Of a stretch of 64,000 bases of DNA, positions 22,576 through 34,506 are shown in pieces. The notes under the pieces were generated by a model. The model was given only the letters and a program-made list of their open reading frames with translations. It was not told the DNA's origin and did not search any database. The stretch's first letter is position 1; the number at the start of each line of letters is the position of its first letter. Made by a program: the position numbers and the translations under genes. The DNA comes from Arachis hypogaea (lineage: Eukaryota; Streptophyta; Magnoliopsida; Fabales; Fabaceae), in the NCBI RefSeq assembly GCF_003086295.3, contig NC_092046.1, positions 110,029,363-110,093,362 of the forward strand, read 5' to 3'.

Positions 22576-23988
22576 CGATCCCACAGGGATTGATGGATTG
22601 AGCAATTTTAGTTAGGTGATGAATTTAGTTAAGCAAATAGTTGATGATTTGAGTGAATTGTGATGAACAGAAGCTAAATTGCATGAAAAAAAATGGAGAA
22701 GGGAAGTTGACAGAATCTAAAGCGCAGAAGAGTAAATTGCTTGAAACTTAAAGTGCAAGTAATGTAAATGACTGAAACTTAGATTGCAAGAAAAGTAAAT
22801 GGCTGAATCTTAAAGTGCAAGAAAACTAAATGACTGAATCTAAATTGCTAAGAAATGTAAATTGCTTGAAGAGTAGAAGGGATTTAAGGTGTTGGGATTT
22901 AGAATTCAACAAAAAAATGTAAAATACAATCAATTAGAGAAGTAGAAGTTGAAATGAATTGCAGAAGGTATGTAAATGAAACAGCAAATCCTCAATTCTC
23001 AGAATGAAAGCTAAAATGAAAACTAAAATTGAGCTCAGAGTCTCAAAGAAAGTAAAAAAAAAGTCCTCTACAAATCAAAACTACCTCCTATTTATACACT
23101 TTCTATTTTTGATCTTCAGACTTTGGAGTGGGCTTTTCCATTTGGTGAAGAATTTGATCCAAATTGGTTTTTAATTGAAAATTCAACCAAGGCCACCTCC
23201 CAGGGAAGCGCTCAGTTAACTAAGGCAACACAGCGCTACCTGGCCTTGTGTTTGGGCTTGTGCCCAGCCTTCCTTCATTAGCGCTCAGTTAATTATTTTA
23301 ACGTAACGCTTCAAGCTTTTGGGTGGGACTCCCCTACGATCCTCACTGGCTTCAATTGTGGCCATTTCTTTGTTAAGCATAGCGCTTAGTGAACTAAGTT
23401 CATGTAGCGCCCTTTCTTTCATGCGCTTGTCCCCATTTCGAACCTTGGGTGCCCCAATTTGAGTGCTTGCTCCTTGCTTTACTTTGTTGAGACCCACGAA
23501 AAAGTGAAATAAGTTAACGGAGCGCTACATGTTTGAGTGCCTCCTTGTAACGCTAAGTTAACACTCTCAACGTAGCGCCATGCCTTTGCTCCCTTGGTCT
23601 TTGCTCTAGCGCTCAATTAGAGAGTGCTGCGCTCAATTAGAGAGCACTATGCTTGGTTCCTTGAATGCTACGCTTTTATATCTTGGGCCACGCTTGGTTG
23701 AGCACACTTTCCTTATTCTTTCTTTTCTTCACCATTTCTTCACCTACAAGCAACCAAATAAACATATCAAAGTATCACCAAATTCACAAGGTTTCTAATT
23801 CATTCATAAAATCAACTAATTCTAGCTTAAACCCTATGATTTTGTGTCAATTAAATGTTGGTTGATTGATTTAACATAATCATGCAAATCCACTCCAAAT
23901 CACTTACTTATAATGCAAGAAAGTGCATAAAACCTAATGAAACAAGTGAAAAATTCTTGGAAAGCTAGCATAAGATGACTTGTCATCA
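22576..23988 (-). repeat. 3' LTR of the GAC-family element, main part
   Basis: Continues the LTR begun at 12578-12669; together 1.50 kb. Ends GACTTGTCATCA, next to CAACACCAAACTTAAATT. It has a TATA motif on the minus strand (23088-23097) and the same GCGCT...GTTAAC inverted repeats as its partner. Confidence 0.9.
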
Positions 23989-25564
23989 CAACACCAAACT
24001 TAAATTTTGCTTGTCCCTAAGCAAGCACTAAACATAAGAAGAAATAAAATGAAACAGAGAAGCATGCATGTCCTTATTTAGCAGATAATTGAACTTGGTT
24101 TATGGGTTTTATGCAGACAAATGTAGCTCAATTATTCTTAGCTATCTGATATGAAACGTCTCCTTGATGGCTCACTAGAGTTGCTGCTATATTGCCTTGC
24201 TTTTTGCTTGATTCCTTGCTAGCTTTTTCTTTATTTCTTTTGCTTTAGAAAGCTTATTTATTAATGAAAGCTTGGTGGCAAGTGTTGCAGCAGCCTTTTG
24301 GATCAATTTTTGCTCAGCACTTCTTCACCACAGACACTTGGCTCACAATTTCTTCCTCGGAACATTGATGCCCAGCATCTCTTTAGATTACTAAGTGTTT
24401 TGTAACTAGGTTGCTCTTGATAATGGACTTTCGATTGGCAATCCCAGATTAGTTAATCCAAGTGGCCAAGTTTTAAAATACTCCTCAGAACCTAATTGTC
24501 CAAGCATATCCCAGTACAAAAACACCACAGGCATATGTCCTAAGGTCCAAGCTATTGGTGTCTAGCCTTATTGTTTGTTTGTTTGCCAATTCTTGGCTAT
24601 TCTCTTTTTTTTTCTTTATTACTTTGATCCATTCTCAAGGGGTATTCATTAATAAAAAGCTTTATAGCAACAACCTAATTCACACTTCAAGGAAAATTTT
24701 ATTATGAAGCTTTTTATTATTGAACTAATCATTAAATCAAACAAGTACCACCACTGAATTTCATTCTAATTCCTACAACATTGGACAATCACTTCCTTGT
24801 TTCAGACATTTTTCTTTTATTTATGCAGAAGAGAACAAAACAGAATTTAAGCAGATATGTAGTAGCAAGCACAATGCAGGCTAGCATTTTTGGCAAACAT
24901 TTCCACTTACACCTAATTGAACACTTCATCAAGACATAAAGGAATCCCCAAGTTAAGATTCTTCAAAGCAACAAGGATTAAGTGTCAATACAACCTGTTG
25001 GGAATGTCTCTCATCTCTTCCTTCTATCATTATTATTTCTCTCTGTTGTTCCTCCTTTGGATGATGATGCAGAATCCTTTCACAGATTGAATGTTTTCCT
25101 GCATAATCCTTAAAAGTTACTTGTTTCTCAAGCCTTTAGGCAACTAGTTAGTATGCAAGATTTGCTTGTAGGCTGTTGAACTTAGTTTGGTGTGTGAACA
25201 CCAAACTTAGTTTCTTGCCATTGTTTCTTATGCAACAAGCTAACCATATATGAAACCTTGTGCCTTTGCTGAAGGTCATAAAACTAAAAACTAGAAAACA
25301 GACAATAGTTAAGTAAGTTTCTTGATTGTTTGGAGCTAGTAACCATTTATGCAGAGGGTTGAAATGTGTTTTAGTTTAAAATTTTTGGTGGAACACCAAA
25401 CTTAAATTATTTTGGTGTGCAACACCAAAATTAGCTCCTTGCAATACAGATAAAGCCACTCAACCTTTTTATTGAAATAGTTAGGAAAAGAAAACTACCT
25501 TTGGTTGGGTTGCCTCCCAACAAGCGCTCTTTTAATGTTACTAGCTTGATATCTTGTTCTTTGA
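23989..25564 (-). other. 3' noncoding region of the GAC-family element
   Basis: About 1.6 kb between the end of the protease-tail ORF and the 3' LTR. It contains scattered CACCAAACTTA motifs. No frame is supported, and no third ORF is recognised. Confidence 0.55.
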
Positions 25565-26689
25565 TCATGGAGGCTGAAAATCATAGTGCCTTAGCTTTTC
25601 TCCTCTTACTGTGAACTTCCTTCTGGTCTCCTCTTTGATGATCTCCAGGTGTTCAAGTGAAAGGATCCAGTTCATAGTATAATACTCAGATAATTGTGGA
25701 GACACCTTCATTGGTTGGGTGTTTAGCATCACTTTATCCCCTGGTGAGAAGCCTTCAGCGGGGATTTTCTTGTTTCTCCATCCTTTTGGCCTCTTCTTCT
25801 TTTCTTTCTCAGAAGATAATTCATGCCTTGGTGGTTCTTTATCTGGGGTGTTGAGGTTCTCATCTGGGGGTTTTGGATCTAATTCCTCCTTGATTTCTTT
25901 GGTCTGTTGTACCATCTCTACTGCTTTCAACCATGGATTTAGAAGTCTTGGAGTTAACTCATTAAATGCCTCCTTCAAGCTTTGATCTCTGGCCTTATCC
26001 TTCATACAATCTTCTTCTTGAGTGGGCTCATGCAGTGTTTTAAAAACATGGAATGCTAGGTGCTCATCATGCACTCTCAGCAATAATTCTCCTTTTTGAA
26101 CATCTATCAATGCTCTGCCTGTAGCCACGAAAGGCCTCCCCAGGATGATGGGAGTGTTAGGGTCTTCCTCCATTTCCAGGATGACAAAATTAGCTGGGAG
26201 AAGAAATTTTCCCACTTTTACCGGCACATTCTCTACAATTCCAAGTGCTTGCTGAATGGACTTGTCAGCCATTTGAAGAAGTATTCATGTGGATTTCAGC
26301 TCAAAAATTTGGAGTTTCCTCATTAGAGACAAAGGCATCAAGTTTATGCTTGCACCAAGATCACAGAATGACTTCTCAATTGTTATGTTTCCTACGGTGC
26401 AAGATATATAAAAACTCCCAGGATCATCTTTCTTCTCTGGCAACTCTCTTTGGAGAATAGCACTACATTCCATTGTCATCTCAACAATTTGTCCTTCTTT
26501 TAGGGACTTTTTCTTTGTCAGAACTTCCTTCATAAATTTGGCATACAATGGCGTCTGTTCAAGTGCTTCTAAGAAAGGAATATTGATGCTGAGTGTCTTG
26601 AATATGTCCAGGAACTTTGAGTATTGCTTATCCTCGTTTTCTTTTTTGAACCTCTGAGGGTATGGAAGTTTGGGGACATATGGCTTCAC
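25565..26689 (-). pseudogene. Protease fused to an integrase-tail-like segment, reverse transcriptase absent
   Basis: From 26689 the frame has LPYPQRFKKENEDKQYSKFL, then the protease active site CDLGASINLMPLSLMRKL. A TGA at 26282-26284 interrupts it. The frame resumes with the ILGRPFVATGRALIDVQKG block, a proline-rich linker, and KGWRNKKIPAEGFSPGDKVM through RGEKLRHYDFQPP. The latter resembles the small C-terminal domain that follows integrase in related elements. RT, RNase H and the integrase core are missing between them, but the frame stays open for 235 codons across the join. This suggests the shortened polyprotein was translated in that form. The tail assignment is from resemblance only. 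Confidence 0.72.
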
Positions 26690-28424
26690 CCCTTCCTTTT
26701 TCTCTTGTAGCTGTTGCTCAAGGATGTTCTTGTCTCCCTTTGAGATTTGTGCCTTCTTGGGTTTTTGATCCTCTTCACGTCTTCCCCCTATCTCTCCTTG
26801 TGGAACTTCTCTGTTGTGTTTTTCCTAATTGATGGCTTCCTTCTTACATAGTCTTCTCACTTCCCACTGTGATTGCCTTGCACTCCTCCTACTTTGTAGC
26901 CTTTCCTTTGTTCCTTGGGTGTTCTTCAGTGGAATTAGGGAAGGTATTTGCTCTCTTCTCACCCATTTCTGAAATTTTCTTAGCCATTTTCTCCATATGC
27001 CTCTCAAGATTTCTGATTGAAGCTTCTTAGTTTTTGCTTGTTATGGTTTGATCTTTTCTTGCTGCTTCTTAATCTTGTCTGGCCATCTCTTGAGTTTTGA
27101 TGAGTTTCTCCATTAATATCTCTAAACTAGAGATTCTTAGAGAGTCTGGATTTGGTTGTGGTTGTGTGAGATGAGATGGTTGTTGCTGAAAGTTGTTTGA
27201 ATTATCTACGGGGATATTTTGTGGGTAAAATGTGGATGTGGAAAAGTTATTTTGGTGGTTTTGTGAGTTGTTATGGGGTTGATGGTATGTGTTTTGTGGG
27301 TTTTTGAATTGGTTAGTATTATTGGATGAATGGCTTTGGTTGTTTGTCTTGCTGAGGCTGCTATAGTTGAGGTCCCTTCGTCCTTGATTCTGGTGCTCAC
27401 CCAACCTCAAGTTAGAATGATTCCTCCAGGATGGGTTGTGTATGTCAACATGGAAGTTATGTTGGAACGAACTTGAGGTGTTATTCATATGTTGCACCTG
27501 CTCAGAGTTTTGTTGCTCATAATTAAATGTCCCGAAACCTTCTTCAGATTGCTTCCACACATGTGAGGTTTGAGATTGGCCTTGTGTATTTACTGCAGAA
27601 ATTTGTAGTCCATCAATTTTCTTGGCCATCATTTCCATTTGTTGCTGAAGTTGTTGATGCATCTGTTTGTTTTGTGCCAAGAGAGTGTCAACACCTTCAA
27701 GCTCCAAGATACCTTTCTTGGAAGTTGGTTGGCATTGCCTTTGATGAGCAAAGAAGTATTGATTGTTTGCCACCATTTCTATGAGGTTTTGGGCTTCCTC
27801 TGCTCTCTTCATTAATTGCAAAGGACCTCCTGCTGAATGGTCTAGTGCTTCCTGAGTTTTCAGAGTCAATCCTTCATAGAAATTCAAAAGTATGTCCCAT
27901 TCATTGAACATTTCAGGGGGACATTTTTTGATCAAGGCCTTGTATCTCTTCCATGCCTCATAGAGGGACTCTCCATCCATATGTGTGAAGGTTTGCACTT
28001 CTGTCTTCAATCTAATGATCTTCTGAGGTGGGTAGAATTTGGCTAGGAATTTGCTCACTAAGTCTTCCCAATTATTAATGCTTTCTTTGGGAAATGTCTC
28101 TAGCCATTGAGAGGCCTTATCCTTTAGAGAGAATGGAAATAGCAGCAGCTTGTAGATGTCTGGATGCACACCACTTGTTTTGACAGTTTCACAAATCCTG
28201 AGGAAGATGGATAAGTGTTGGTTTGGATCTTCAAGTGGACCTCCTCCATAGGAGCAATTTTTCTGCACCAGAGTAATAAGTTGAGGCTTCAACTCAAAGT
28301 TATTTGCATGAACGTTGGGAGTGAGTATGCTACTCCCATAATTTCTTGCATTGGGGATAGTGTAAGAGGCCAACACCCTCTTTGCAGGTTGAGCATTGTT
28401 GGTTACTTCTGCCTCATCCTCCAT
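26690..28424 (-). pseudogene. Gag of the GAC-family element
   Basis: The likely start is MEDEAEVTNNAQPAKRVLAS at 28424, since the seven residues upstream in the open frame look unrelated to family starts. The Retrotrans_gag core runs about residues 100-215 (FPFSLKDKASQWLETFPKES, CPPEMFNEWDILLNFYEGL, LDHSAGGPLQL), followed by a Gln/Asn-rich region with SWRNHSNLRLGEHQNQ. It is open to 27069, where a TAA stops it. Homology continues weakly to 26690 (ERHMEKMAKKISEMGEKR) with more stops. This is the longest nearly intact gag in the window (about 450 codons). No zinc knuckle is seen. Confidence 0.87.
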
Positions 28425-28596
28425 GACTTGCACAATCACAAACAAACCAAATGAAATCTAGACATTCTAATGCTAGAATGTGGTTAGAGGGTTAGATGAC
28501 ACAATGTGTCAAACAGTCAATACGCTTAAAAGAAAACAAAAGAAAAATTCTTAATCTAGATTATCACCTTACATAATCATTGTCAATCTAAATCAA

Positions 28597-28613
28597 TCCC
28601 TGGCAACGGTGCC
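28597..28613 (-). other. Primer binding site of the GAC-family element
   Basis: TCCCTGGCAACGGTGCC on the + strand, a tRNA-Asp type site with two changes. Separated by AAAAACT from the 5' LTR at 28621. Confidence 0.85.
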
Positions 28614-29237
28614 AAAAACTTGATGGGTGGAAATTAGATTCCAACACAAAACTCACCGGCAAGTGTACCGGGTCGCATCAAGTAGTAATTACTCACATGA
28701 GTGAGGTCAATCCCACAGGGATTGATGGATTGAGCAATTTTAGTTAGGTGATAAATTTAGTTTAGCAAATAGTTGATGATGTGAGTGAATTGTGATCAAC
28801 AGAAGCTAAATTGCATGAAAATAAAAAGGAGAGGAGAAGTTGACAGAATCTAAAGTGCAGAAGAGTAAATTGCTTGAAACTTAAAGTGCAAGTAATGTAA
28901 ATAACTGAAACTTAGATTGCAAGAAAAATAAATGCCTAAATCTTAAAGTGCAAGAAAACTAAATGACTGAATCTAAATTGCTAAGAAATGTAAATTGCTT
29001 GAAGAGTAGAAGGGATTTGGGGTGCTGGGGTTTAGAATTCAACAGATAAATGTAAAATGCAATCAATCAGAGAAGTAAAAGTTGAAATGAATTGCAAAAG
29101 ATATGTAAATGAAACAGCAAATAAAACTCAGATCCAATTCCTCAATTCTCAGAATGAAAGCTAAAATGAAAACTAAAATTGAGCTCAGAGTCTCAAAAAA
29201 AGTAAAAAAAAAGTTCTCTACAAATCAAAACTACCTC

Positions 29238-29247
29238 CTATTTATAC
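29238..29247 (-). promoter_or_regulatory. TATA box of the GAC-family 5' LTR
   Basis: GTATAAATAG on the minus strand, conserved in the partner LTR (23088-23097). Expected to place the transcript start about 30 bp downstream, around 29205-29210. Confidence 0.6.
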
Positions 29248-29355
29248 ACTTTCTATTTTTTATCTTCAGACTTTGGAGTGGGCTTTTCCATTTGGTGAAG
29301 AATTGGATCCAAATTGGTTTTTAATTGAATATTCAACCAAGGCCACCTCCCAGGG

Positions 29356-29800
29356 AAGCGCTCGGTTAACTAAGGCAACGCAGTGCTACCTGGCCTTGTG
29401 TTTGGGCTTGTGCCCAGCCTTCCTTCAATAGCGCTCAGTTAATTATTTTAACGTAGCGCTTCAAGCTTTTGGGTGGGACTCCCCTTCGATCCTCACTGGC
29501 TTCAATTGTGGCCATTTCTTTGTTAAGCATAGCGTTCAGTGAACTAAGTTCACGTAGCGCCCTTTCTTTCATGCGCTTGTCCCTATTTCGAACCTTGGGT
29601 GCCCCAATTTGAGTGCTTGCTTCTTGCTTTTCTTTGTTGAGACCCACAAAAAAGTGAAATAAGTTAACGGAGCACTACATGTTTGAGTGCCTCCTTGTAG
29701 CGCTCAGTTAACACTCTCAACGTAGTGCCATGCCTTTGCTCCCTTGATCTTTGCTCTAGCGCTTAATTAGAGAGCGCTGCGCTCAATTAGAGAGCGCTAT
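29356..29800. repeat. Cluster of GCGCT...GTTAA inverted repeats
   Basis: Several hairpin-capable units such as AGCGCTCAGTTAA...TTAACGTAGCGCT (about 29430-29462) and AGCGTTCAGTGAACT...AGTTCACGTAGCGC (about 29530-29560), with diverged relatives at 29356-29390 and 29665-29740. They lie upstream of the TATA box relative to transcription. The partner LTR has the same cluster (23206-23640). Confidence 0.75.
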
Positions 29801-30123
29801 GCTTGGTTCCTTGAATGCTACGCTTTTGTATCTTGGGCCACGCTTGGTTGAGCACACTTTCCTTATTCTTTCTTTTCTTTACCATGTCTTCACCTACAAG
29901 CAACCAAATAAACATATCAAAGTATCACCAAATTCACAAGATTTCTAATTCATTCATAAAATCAACTAATTCTAGCTTAAACCCTATGATTTTGTGTCAA
30001 TTAAATGTTGGTTGATTGATTTAACATAATCATGAAAATCCACTCCAAATCACTTACTTATAATGTAAGAAAGTGCATAAAACCTAATGAAACAAGTGAA
30101 AAATACTTGAAAAGCTAGCATAA

Positions 30124-30138
30124 GATGACTTGTCATCA
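30124..30138 (-). repeat. LTR-terminal hairpin, GAC family
   Basis: The minus strand starts T, arm GATGAC, loop AA, arm GTCATC: a perfect 6-bp stem at the very start of the LTR. The partner LTR has the same at 23974-23988. Confidence 0.75.
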
Positions 30139-31486
30139 AGTTGTTTAAGCGCATAAAAGTAAAATAAGAATAACGTTACTCAGTGGTTGTGAATTCAATG
30201 ATAAGAAGATGGTTAAGGCCACAGAGATGCTTTGTTCTTCTGGATCAATCCTTTCTTACTGTCTTCTCCAACTGTGAATGATTTCTTCTATAGCAGGCGG
30301 TATGTGATCAATGCCGGTTGAGAGGCCACTAATCTTCCTCTAGGTTGAACACCAGGTTTAGTGCGTATCCAGTCTGAATGAGGGTGAAGCTGCTGTAGTT
30401 CATCCCCTTGGTGATCCTACTTAAAACGCCACTGACAAGCTCGAATCTTCTGGATTAGAGAATACTGTGCTTTGGTTCTAGTCTTTACCACAAGACCCTA
30501 ATCTCCCCATACCTCAGCTGAACTGATGTCTCGAGAAGTTTCCAACGAAGTCGTGGATTAGCCGTCTAAGAGACGTATCCTCAAGCTAGTGGTTCAGTAA
30601 TATCTGATGAAAGACGCTCATTGAACCCATGTAGAATACAGATAACTTGTGTTGGTTCAACTTATTCATAAGGTTGAAGAACGAAGATACATCTTAGGAA
30701 AGAATCAAACACGAATTGAAATAGAATAGTAGCACTTTTATTAATCCATAAAACTCAGTAGAGCTCCTAACCTTAACCTAAGAGGTTTAGTGGCTCATAC
30801 TGTACAATCAAACTCGAAAATATGAAATAGTGTTCTCTGGTGGTCGAAGATCCTAAAACAAGGGTGATCTTCTCCTATATATACTAATCTAATAACTAAG
30901 GATTACAGAAATATGATAGGTTTAGGCTTGTAGTGCGAAAATCCATTTTTGGGGCCCACTTGGTAAGTGTTTAGGCTGAGCTAAGGGTGTCTCCACATGC
31001 TAGTAGGCTCCTTGTGCATTGAACACCTGCTGGGGACACCTTTGTGGGCGTTGGATACCAGCTGCTCCCTTTTGGGCGTCCAACCCCAGAAAGCGGGTAG
31101 ATGGTTGGCGTTGAATGCTAGTTTTGGGCCTTCATTTCTAAAAATAAGTATAGAGTATTGTATATTATTGGAAAGCCCTAGATATTAGCTTTCCATAGCC
31201 ATTGAGAATGCTCCATTTGGATATCCGTAACTCTAGAAATGTCTGTTTGAATGCACGGAGGTCAGATCCTGTCTGCATCTGCTACGCTTTCCTTGCCTCT
31301 GAATCAGACTTTGTCAAAACTCTCAGATTTCAACCAAAAAATACCTGAAATCACCATAAAACACAACAACTCTTAGTAGAATCCAAAAATGCAAATTTTA
31401 TACTAAAACCTATGAAAATATAACAAAAATTAAATAAAATATAACAAAAACTATATGAAAATGATGTCAAAAAGCGTATAAAATAA
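30139..31486 (-). repeat. Remainder of the truncated GCGG-related LTR
   Basis: Resumes after the AGTTG duplicate. Contains degenerate GGCGTTGAACGCC-type units (about 31018-31125) and the ATATTATTGGAAAGCCCTAG block conserved in this family. It ends AAAGCGTATAAAAT and then jumps to internal sequence AGGATAAAAAGAAGAG, skipping the normal terminus and first internal bases, consistent with a deletion of a few tens of bp. Confidence 0.78.
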
Positions 31487-31888
31487 GAGTAGGATAAAAA
31501 GAAGAGTAAGATACAATAAATCTCAGAGTTTTCAATGAAGTTCGGTTTCAATTAAATGAGCGGGACTTAGTAGCTTTTTGCTTCTGAATAGTTTTGGCAT
31601 CTCACTATCCATTAAAGCTCAGAAGTGTTGGCATCCTTAGGAACTTAGAATGCAGATGATATTATTGACTTTCCTAGTTTAAATAGATAGAAATGATAAT
31701 GCAATAAGAACACGAGAATAAATAGTAAAACGTAATGGAAAATAGATAAATGACATAAAAGCAAGGGGTGATGGAACGGGACCACCTTAATGACGGCGGC
31801 TACCACTTCCTCTAGAGAAACCAATAGAGCACTTGATATCTTCATTGTCATACCCTAGTCTCTGTTGTTTTTCCCTCATAGCTCTGAA
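31487..31888 (-). other. Internal 3' sliver of the truncated GCGG-related element
   Basis: Matches the 3' noncoding region of the GCGG family and ends in the third-ORF tail (about 31780-31880, encoding DIKCSIGFSRGSG-like sequence). Cut by the AAC-family LTR at 31889. Confidence 0.6.
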
Positions 31889-33353
31889 TGGGCGGAAATT
31901 TGCCGATTAAGAATTTAATATAGAAATAACGTTGCGAGTACAGTTCTTAACCAATAAAAATTCCGCTTATCAATTTAAAAGGGGTTGTCACAAAATTTGA
32001 ATAAAAATACTGGGAGTAGGAATCCCAGGTCGTCTCCCAACGAGTTGACAAAAGAGTGCTATTTTATCAATCAGGAATTTTCCGAGAAATTTTAAGAGTT
32101 GGAGAACAGAAAAATAAATGATTGTTATTTAAAGCAATGAAAATTAGCAAGAGAATTTATATAATCAAAATAAAAGCCTTGACCGGGGGAAGATTAATTT
32201 GAAGTTCTATCCTTGTTGAATTTTCCCAAGTGTGATAATAAGAAGTTGTTGTTTTCACTTAGTTAACCCTTACCGAATAAAGGAAAGTCAAGTGATTAAG
32301 CTAACTCTTACTCGCAAGTCCTAATCCTCTCCTATGGAAGGATTAGTGTTAGTAAATAGAGAGTTAGCCAACAACTTCCAATTAATATTGACACTTGAGT
32401 ATTCCAACTCAAGGGTCTCCTTTTAATCAACCCCCAAGTCAAGTTGAGAGTTTACTCCATTGACATGAATACAACCTTCACAGATATATAAAGAGAATAG
32501 AAAGAAGACATGATAAATTAAATAAAATAGGAACTGAAAATTAATTAAAGGTAAAAGTAATTCTTTGCATTAATAAATTCCGAAATCATAAACATACATA
32601 TCTGAACAGGGTTAATGGGCAATAAAAGAGTAAAGGAATAAGGAAACAATGTAGAATAATGGCAACTTCAATGGAGGTAGTAACTCTTCTCAATATCCAA
32701 GGCAAAAGCATCAAAAGCATAAAAACTAGAATCTAAGAATATGAAGAACCCTAGAGGAAGTAGTGATTTCTCTCTAAGATTCAAAGCTAAAAACTAAAAA
32801 CTATCCGAATGAGAATGTCTGTTGAGTTTCTGCTTGTCCCCTGGCTCTAGTCTGTGTTTCTGGGCCGAAAATTGGGTCCAAACTCAGCCCAAAATTGCCT
32901 CCAACATTTTCTGTGATTTCTGCAGGTTGCGCATGTCATGCGTACGCGTAACTGGTCATCTTCGCATGTCACGCGTACGCGTCAGGTACGCGCACACGTT
33001 GCCGTGCAAATTCCAATTCACGCGCACGCGTGAGCCATGCGTGCGCATCGCTTCTCGCTGGTTGTCTCCTTTATTTCTTGTGCTCCTTCCATTTGTGCAA
33101 GCTTCCTCTCCATCCTCTAAGCCATTCCTGCCCTATATAACCTGAAAACACTTAACGCACAGATCACGGCATCGAATGGTATAAAGGGGGATTAAAAATA
33201 TACAATTTAAAGGCTTAGGAAGCAAGTTTCCAACTATAGAACAAAATTGGGAAGGAATTGTAAAATCATGCAGATAGTATGGATAAGTGTGCAAAGATTT
33301 GATAAAAACCACTCAATTGAGCACAAGATAAACCATAAAATAGGGGTTTATCA
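31889..33353 (-). repeat. 3' LTR of the second AAC-family element
   Basis: 1465 bp, TGGGCGGAAATT to GGGGTTTATCA on the + strand. Contains paired ACGCGTACGCGT palindromes at about 32936-33050. The left flank is CTGAA; its partner duplicate would be outside the window. Confidence 0.82.
33327..33353 (-). repeat. LTR-terminal hairpin, AAC family copy 2
   Basis: Minus strand: T, arm GATAAACC, loop CCTATTTTAT, arm GGTTTATC. Arms are perfect (8 bp) but differ in sequence from copy 1. Confidence 0.8.
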
Positions 33354-34370
33354 ATCTCCCCACACTTAAACACTAGCATGTCCTCATGCTAAGCTCAAGG
33401 AGACAAAAGGAATGAGTGGTGGAAAGTAAGACTCATGAGATGTGGTGCACGAATTGTAAATCACACTTTTCACAACTCCTACCACTAACCAGCAAGTGCA
33501 CTAGGTCGTCAAAGTAATACCTTACATGAGTAAGGGTCGATTCCACGGAGATTGTCGGCTTGAAGCAAGCTATGGTTATTTTGTAATTCTTAGTCAAGAA
33601 ATTAACAATAAAAATGGTTGGGTTTTGAAAAGTAATTAACATAAAATAAATAATACTTGTTATGCAGTAATGGAGAACAGATTGAGGTTTTGGAGATGCT
33701 CTGTCTTCTGAATCTATGCTTTCCTACTGTCTTCTCCTTCACACACACAGGTCTCCTTCCATGGCAAGCTGTATGTTGGTGAATCACCGTTGTCGATGGC
33801 TACCATCCATCTTCTCAGTGAAAATGGTCCAAATGCGCTGTCACCGCATGGCTAATCATCTGTCGGTTCTCACTCATGTTGGAATAGAATTCGTTGATTC
33901 TTTTGCGTCTGTCACTACGCTCAACACTCGCGAGTTTGAAGCTCGTCACAGTCATCCCTTCTCATATCCTACTCAGAATACCACAAACAAGGTTTAGACT
34001 TTCTGGATCTCAGGAATGGCCGCCCATAATTCTAGCCTATACCACGAAGACTTTGATCATGAACCAGGAGGCTAAGAGATACACACTCAAGCTTGTGTAG
34101 ATAGAACGGAGGTGGTTGTCAGGCACGCGTTCATAGGTGAGAATGATGATGAGTGTCACGGATCATCACATTCATCAGGGTGAAGTGCGAGTGAATATCT
34201 TAGAATAGAAACAAGCGTGATTGAATGAAAAACAGTAGTAATTGCATTAATTCATCGAAACACAGCAGAGCTCCTCACCCCCAACCATGGAATTTAGAGA
34301 CTCATGCCGTCAGAAATAAAATGTAAAGTGTAAAAATGTCATGAGGTGCATAGTAAGTCTCTAAAAGTAG

Positions 34371-34380
34371 TTTTTATACT
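34371..34380 (-). promoter_or_regulatory. Candidate TATA box, GCGG-family LTR
   Basis: AGTATAAAAA on the minus strand, conserved in other GCGG LTRs. The solo LTR at 56719 has the stronger GTATAAATAG at 57757-57766. Consistent with the position of a U3/R boundary. Confidence 0.5.
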
Positions 34381-34506
34381 AAACTAGTAGCTAGGGTTAC
34401 AGAAAATAAGTAACTAAGTGTAGATAGTGCAGAAATCCACTTCCTGGGCCCACTTGGTGTGTACTTGGACTCAGCATTGAGCTTTACACGTGTAGAGGCT
34501 TCTCTT

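Larger units (their letters stand above)
12578..30138 (-). mobile_element. GAC-family gag-protease-only LTR retrotransposon, split by a nested element
   Basis: The LTRs are 1.50 and 1.52 kb, with minus-strand termini TGATGACAAG and CCACCCATCA. AGTTG duplicates flank it exactly (12573-12577 and 30139-30143). Without the nested element (12670-22575) and its CGATC duplicate it is about 7.65 kb. The primer binding site at 28597-28613 is of the tRNA-Asp type. It encodes gag and an aspartic protease. Reverse transcriptase, RNase H and the integrase core are missing, so it must rely on enzymes from related elements. Both ORFs carry stops. Confidence 0.93.
28621..30138 (-). repeat. 5' LTR of the GAC-family element
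   Basis: 1518 bp from TGATGGGTGG to GACTTGTCATCA on the + strand, next to the AGTTG duplicate. Close in sequence to its partner (12578-12669 plus 22576-23988). Confidence 0.93.
12413..31888 (-). mobile_element. Truncated GCGG-related element hosting two nested elements
   Basis: An LTR starting TGGTACGCAG on the + strand is split by the GAC-family element (12578-30138) and resumes at 30139 or 30144. It ends near 31486 without the usual CCGCTCATCA terminus. About 400 bp of internal sequence follows, including the tail of the third-ORF remnant. The AAC-family LTR starting at 31889 then cuts it off. Only this LTR and a sliver of 3' internal DNA are visible, so its coding content is unknown. Confidence 0.72.
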
